A stretch of 64,000 nucleotides of DNA from Nocardioides sp. HDW12B (GTDB lineage Bacteria > Actinomycetota > Actinomycetes > Propionibacteriales > Nocardioidaceae): contig NZ_CP049867.1 of NCBI RefSeq assembly GCF_011299595.1, positions 2,542,001-2,606,000 of the forward strand, given 5' to 3'. The notes beneath the pieces were generated by a model. It saw nothing but the letters and a program-made list of their open reading frames with translations. It was not told the origin of the DNA and made no database searches. Shown piece by piece: positions 62,431 through 64,000 of the stretch (positions are counted from its first letter, which is position 1; each line of letters starts with the position of its first letter). A program made the position numbers and the translations under genes.

Positions 62431-64000
62431 TCACTCCACCCCCAGCAGCACCGGGTAGCGCTCCTGCGCCCCCTCGTAGCGCAGCACGTCGATGCTGGGG
62501 TGCTCCTGAGCGAGGTGCGCCTCGCACCGGGCCGCCACCTCGTCCCCACCCTGTCCGGCGATGAGCGTGACCAGCTCGCCGCCACCGCGCAGCATCCGCT
62601 CCAGCACGTCCACCGCCACGGTCGCGAGGTCCTGGCCCACGACGACGAAGTCGCCCTCGACCGCACCGAGCACGTCGCCGGCCTCGCAGGGGCCGGCGGA
62701 GGTGATCGCCTGGCGGGCGGCGACCGTGACCGCGCCGGAGCGCGCGTGCCGGGCGGCGGCCGTCATCTCGACGAGGTCCTGCTCGAAGGGGCGGCCCGGC
62801 TCGTGGACCGCCAGCGCCGCCATGCCCTGCACCTGCGCCCGCGTCGGCACCACCGCCACGCGGACGGCGTCCTCGGCCTCGACCAGCCGCGCGGCGGCCT
62901 CCGCGGCGGGCAGCACGTCGCGGCTGTTGGGCACCACCACGACCTCGCCCGCGCCGGTGGCGCGGATCGCCTCGACCAGCCGCCCGGCGGACGGTCGACG
63001 CGTCACCTCGGACGTGACCACGGTGGCGCCCGCCTCGGCGAAGACCTCGGCGAGGCCGTCGCCCAGCGCCACCACCACGACCGCGCGGCCGGTGCGGGGA
63101 CCGTGCGCCCGGGCCGCGGCGCGTCGGGCCTGCTCGACCTGCTCGGCGAAGTGGGTGACCCGGACCCGGTGCGGCCGTCCGGCCCGGATGCCCGCCTCGA
63201 TCGCGGCCCCGACGTCGTCGACGTGGACGTGGACGTTCCACAGGCCCTCGCCGCCCACCACGACCAGGGAGTCGCCGAGGGGCATCAGCTCGCGCCGCAG
63301 GAGGTCGACGGCCGCGTCGTCGGCGGCGTCCAGGAGGTACATCACCTCGTAGGCCGGGCCGTCCTCGGTCAGGTCGTCGGTCGGGAGCGGGTGCGCGGAG
63401 GCGTCGGTCGGCGCCGGGAGGGGCCGGCGCGGGCGCCGTACGTCGGCGGTGAGCTCGCGGCGACCGGTGAAGGCGGCCGCGGCGGCGTCGAGCACCAGGC
63501 ACAGCCCCCGTCCTCCGGCGTCGACCACCCCGGAGCGGCGCAGCACCTCCAGCTGCTCGGGGGTGCGGTCCAGCGCCTCCCCGGCAGCCCGCGAGGCGGC
63601 CTCGAACACCTGGGCGGTCCGGTGGGTCGGGTCCGCGGCCGCGGCCAGCGCCGCCTCGGACGCGGCCCGGGCCACGGTGAGCATGGTGCCCTCGACCGGG
63701 TCGCCGACGGCGGCGTACCCGGCGGCGGTCGCCGCCCGCATGCCCTCGGCCACCACCGTGGCGGCCCGGTCGTCGGGGCCCGCCGCGGCGATCCGCCGGA
63801 ACAGCGCACCGACGAGCTGCGACATGATCACGCCGGAGTTGCCGCGAGCGCCCAGGAGCAGACCGCGGGTGTAGGCGGCCACGACCCTCGCGACCTCGGG
63901 CCCGCCCTGCTCGAGGGCCTCCCGCAGCGCGTCGTCGGCGGCCTCGAAGGTGAGGAAGAGGTTGGTGCCCGTGTCGCCGTCGGGCACCGGGTAGACGTTG
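62431..64000 (-). CDS. DAK2-domain protein, FakA/YloV type (N terminus missing)
   Basis: More than 520 residues; the start lies past the right edge. The N-terminal kinase motif VYPVPDGDTGTNLFLTF is the ATP/Mg site of dihydroxyacetone-kinase-like fatty-acid kinase subunits. LLGARGNSGVIMSQLVGALF and VVDAGGRGLCLVLDA follow. The C-terminal half is a DegV-like domain (VTLIAGQGGDEV). FakA phosphorylates fatty acids held by FakB for membrane lipid synthesis. It sits 15 bases upstream of recG, a common actinobacterial pairing. Confidence 0.85.
   Translation of the reverse strand, partial: NVYPVPDGDTGTNLFLTFEAADDALREALEQGGPEVARVVAAYTRGLLLGARGNSGVIMSQLVGALFRRIAAAGPDDRAATVVAEGMRAATAAGYAAVGDPVEGTMLTVARAASEAALAAAADPTHRTAQVFEAASRAAGEALDRTPEQLEVLRRSGVVDAGGRGLCLVLDAAAAAFTGRRELTADVRRPRRPLPAPTDASAHPLPTDDLTEDGPAYEVMYLLDAADDAAVDLLRRELMPLGDSLVVVGGEGLWNVHVHVDDVGAAIEAGIRAGRPHRVRVTHFAEQVEQARRAAARAHGPRTGRAVVVVALGDGLAEVFAEAGATVVTSEVTRRPSAGRLVEAIRATGAGEVVVVPNSRDVLPAAEAAARLVEAEDAVRVAVVPTRAQVQGMAALAVHEPGRPFEQDLVEMTAAARHARSGAVTVAARQAITSAGPCEAGDVLGAVEGDFVVVGQDLATVAVDVLERMLRGGGELVTLIAGQGGDEVAARCEAHLAQEHPSIDVLRYEGAQERYPVLLGVE

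Overview
The window is very GC-rich chromosomal DNA from an actinobacterium, most likely Nocardioides or a close relative in the Nocardioidaceae. The inference rests on base composition, frequent GTG starts and actinobacterial gene orders: dxr-rip1-ispG, rpsB-tsf-pyrH-frr-cdsA, rpsP-khpA-rimM-trmD-rplS-lepB-rnhB, and ftsY-amtB-glnK-glnD near ffh. Most genes lie on the minus strand in tightly packed operons with ATGA, GTGA or TGATG overlaps. No rRNA, tRNA, CRISPR array, phage or transposase gene was seen.

Layout. 1-3050: isoprenoid genes (ispG partial, dxr) around the intramembrane protease rip1. 3171-5903: small genes (membrane protein, GNAT, two VOC units of which one is a remnant) and a saccharopine-dehydrogenase-like gene. 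6093-15335: a complete polyamine uptake and catabolism locus made of a gamma-aminobutyraldehyde dehydrogenase, an aminotransferase, a four-gene polyamine ABC importer, an Lrp-type regulator and an FAD amine oxidoreductase. Both divergent promoter regions of this locus share a 16-bp element. 15339-21354: a propionyl-CoA synthetase-like gene, a secreted M1 peptidase, a RIO-type kinase and a LOG-domain protein. 21361-21456 is a striking nested palindrome before rlmN. 22703-23320: an NlpC/P60 wall hydrolase with a probable c-di-AMP riboswitch leader.

23474-28843 is the most unusual part. Behind cdsA comes a run of small membrane proteins, an Lgt-like membrane enzyme with an altered signature, and a radical SAM protein built like archaeal tetraether synthase (Tes): an N-terminal CPxC...CPxH knuckle, CxxxCxxC, and nine further C-terminal cysteines. 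This looks like a lipid-modification module inserted into a conserved operon.

28852-32305: translation genes (frr, pyrH, tsf, rpsB). 32679-39857: an M23 protein, xerC, dprA, comM, yraN, a DUF2469 gene, rnhB and lepB. 39904-43095: ribosome maturation genes, with trmD fused to a GNAT domain. 43264-51442: an amidohydrolase, ffh, the PII nitrogen-signalling set (glnD, glnK, amtB, with a GlnR-like box) and ftsY. 51479-64000: a thioesterase, smc, mutM, rnc, rpmF, yceD, coaD, rsmD, recG and a DAK2 (FakA-like) gene running off the end.

Together the housekeeping blocks cover translation, protein export, DNA repair and chromosome segregation. The accessory blocks cover polyamine use and, by inference, membrane lipid remodelling.
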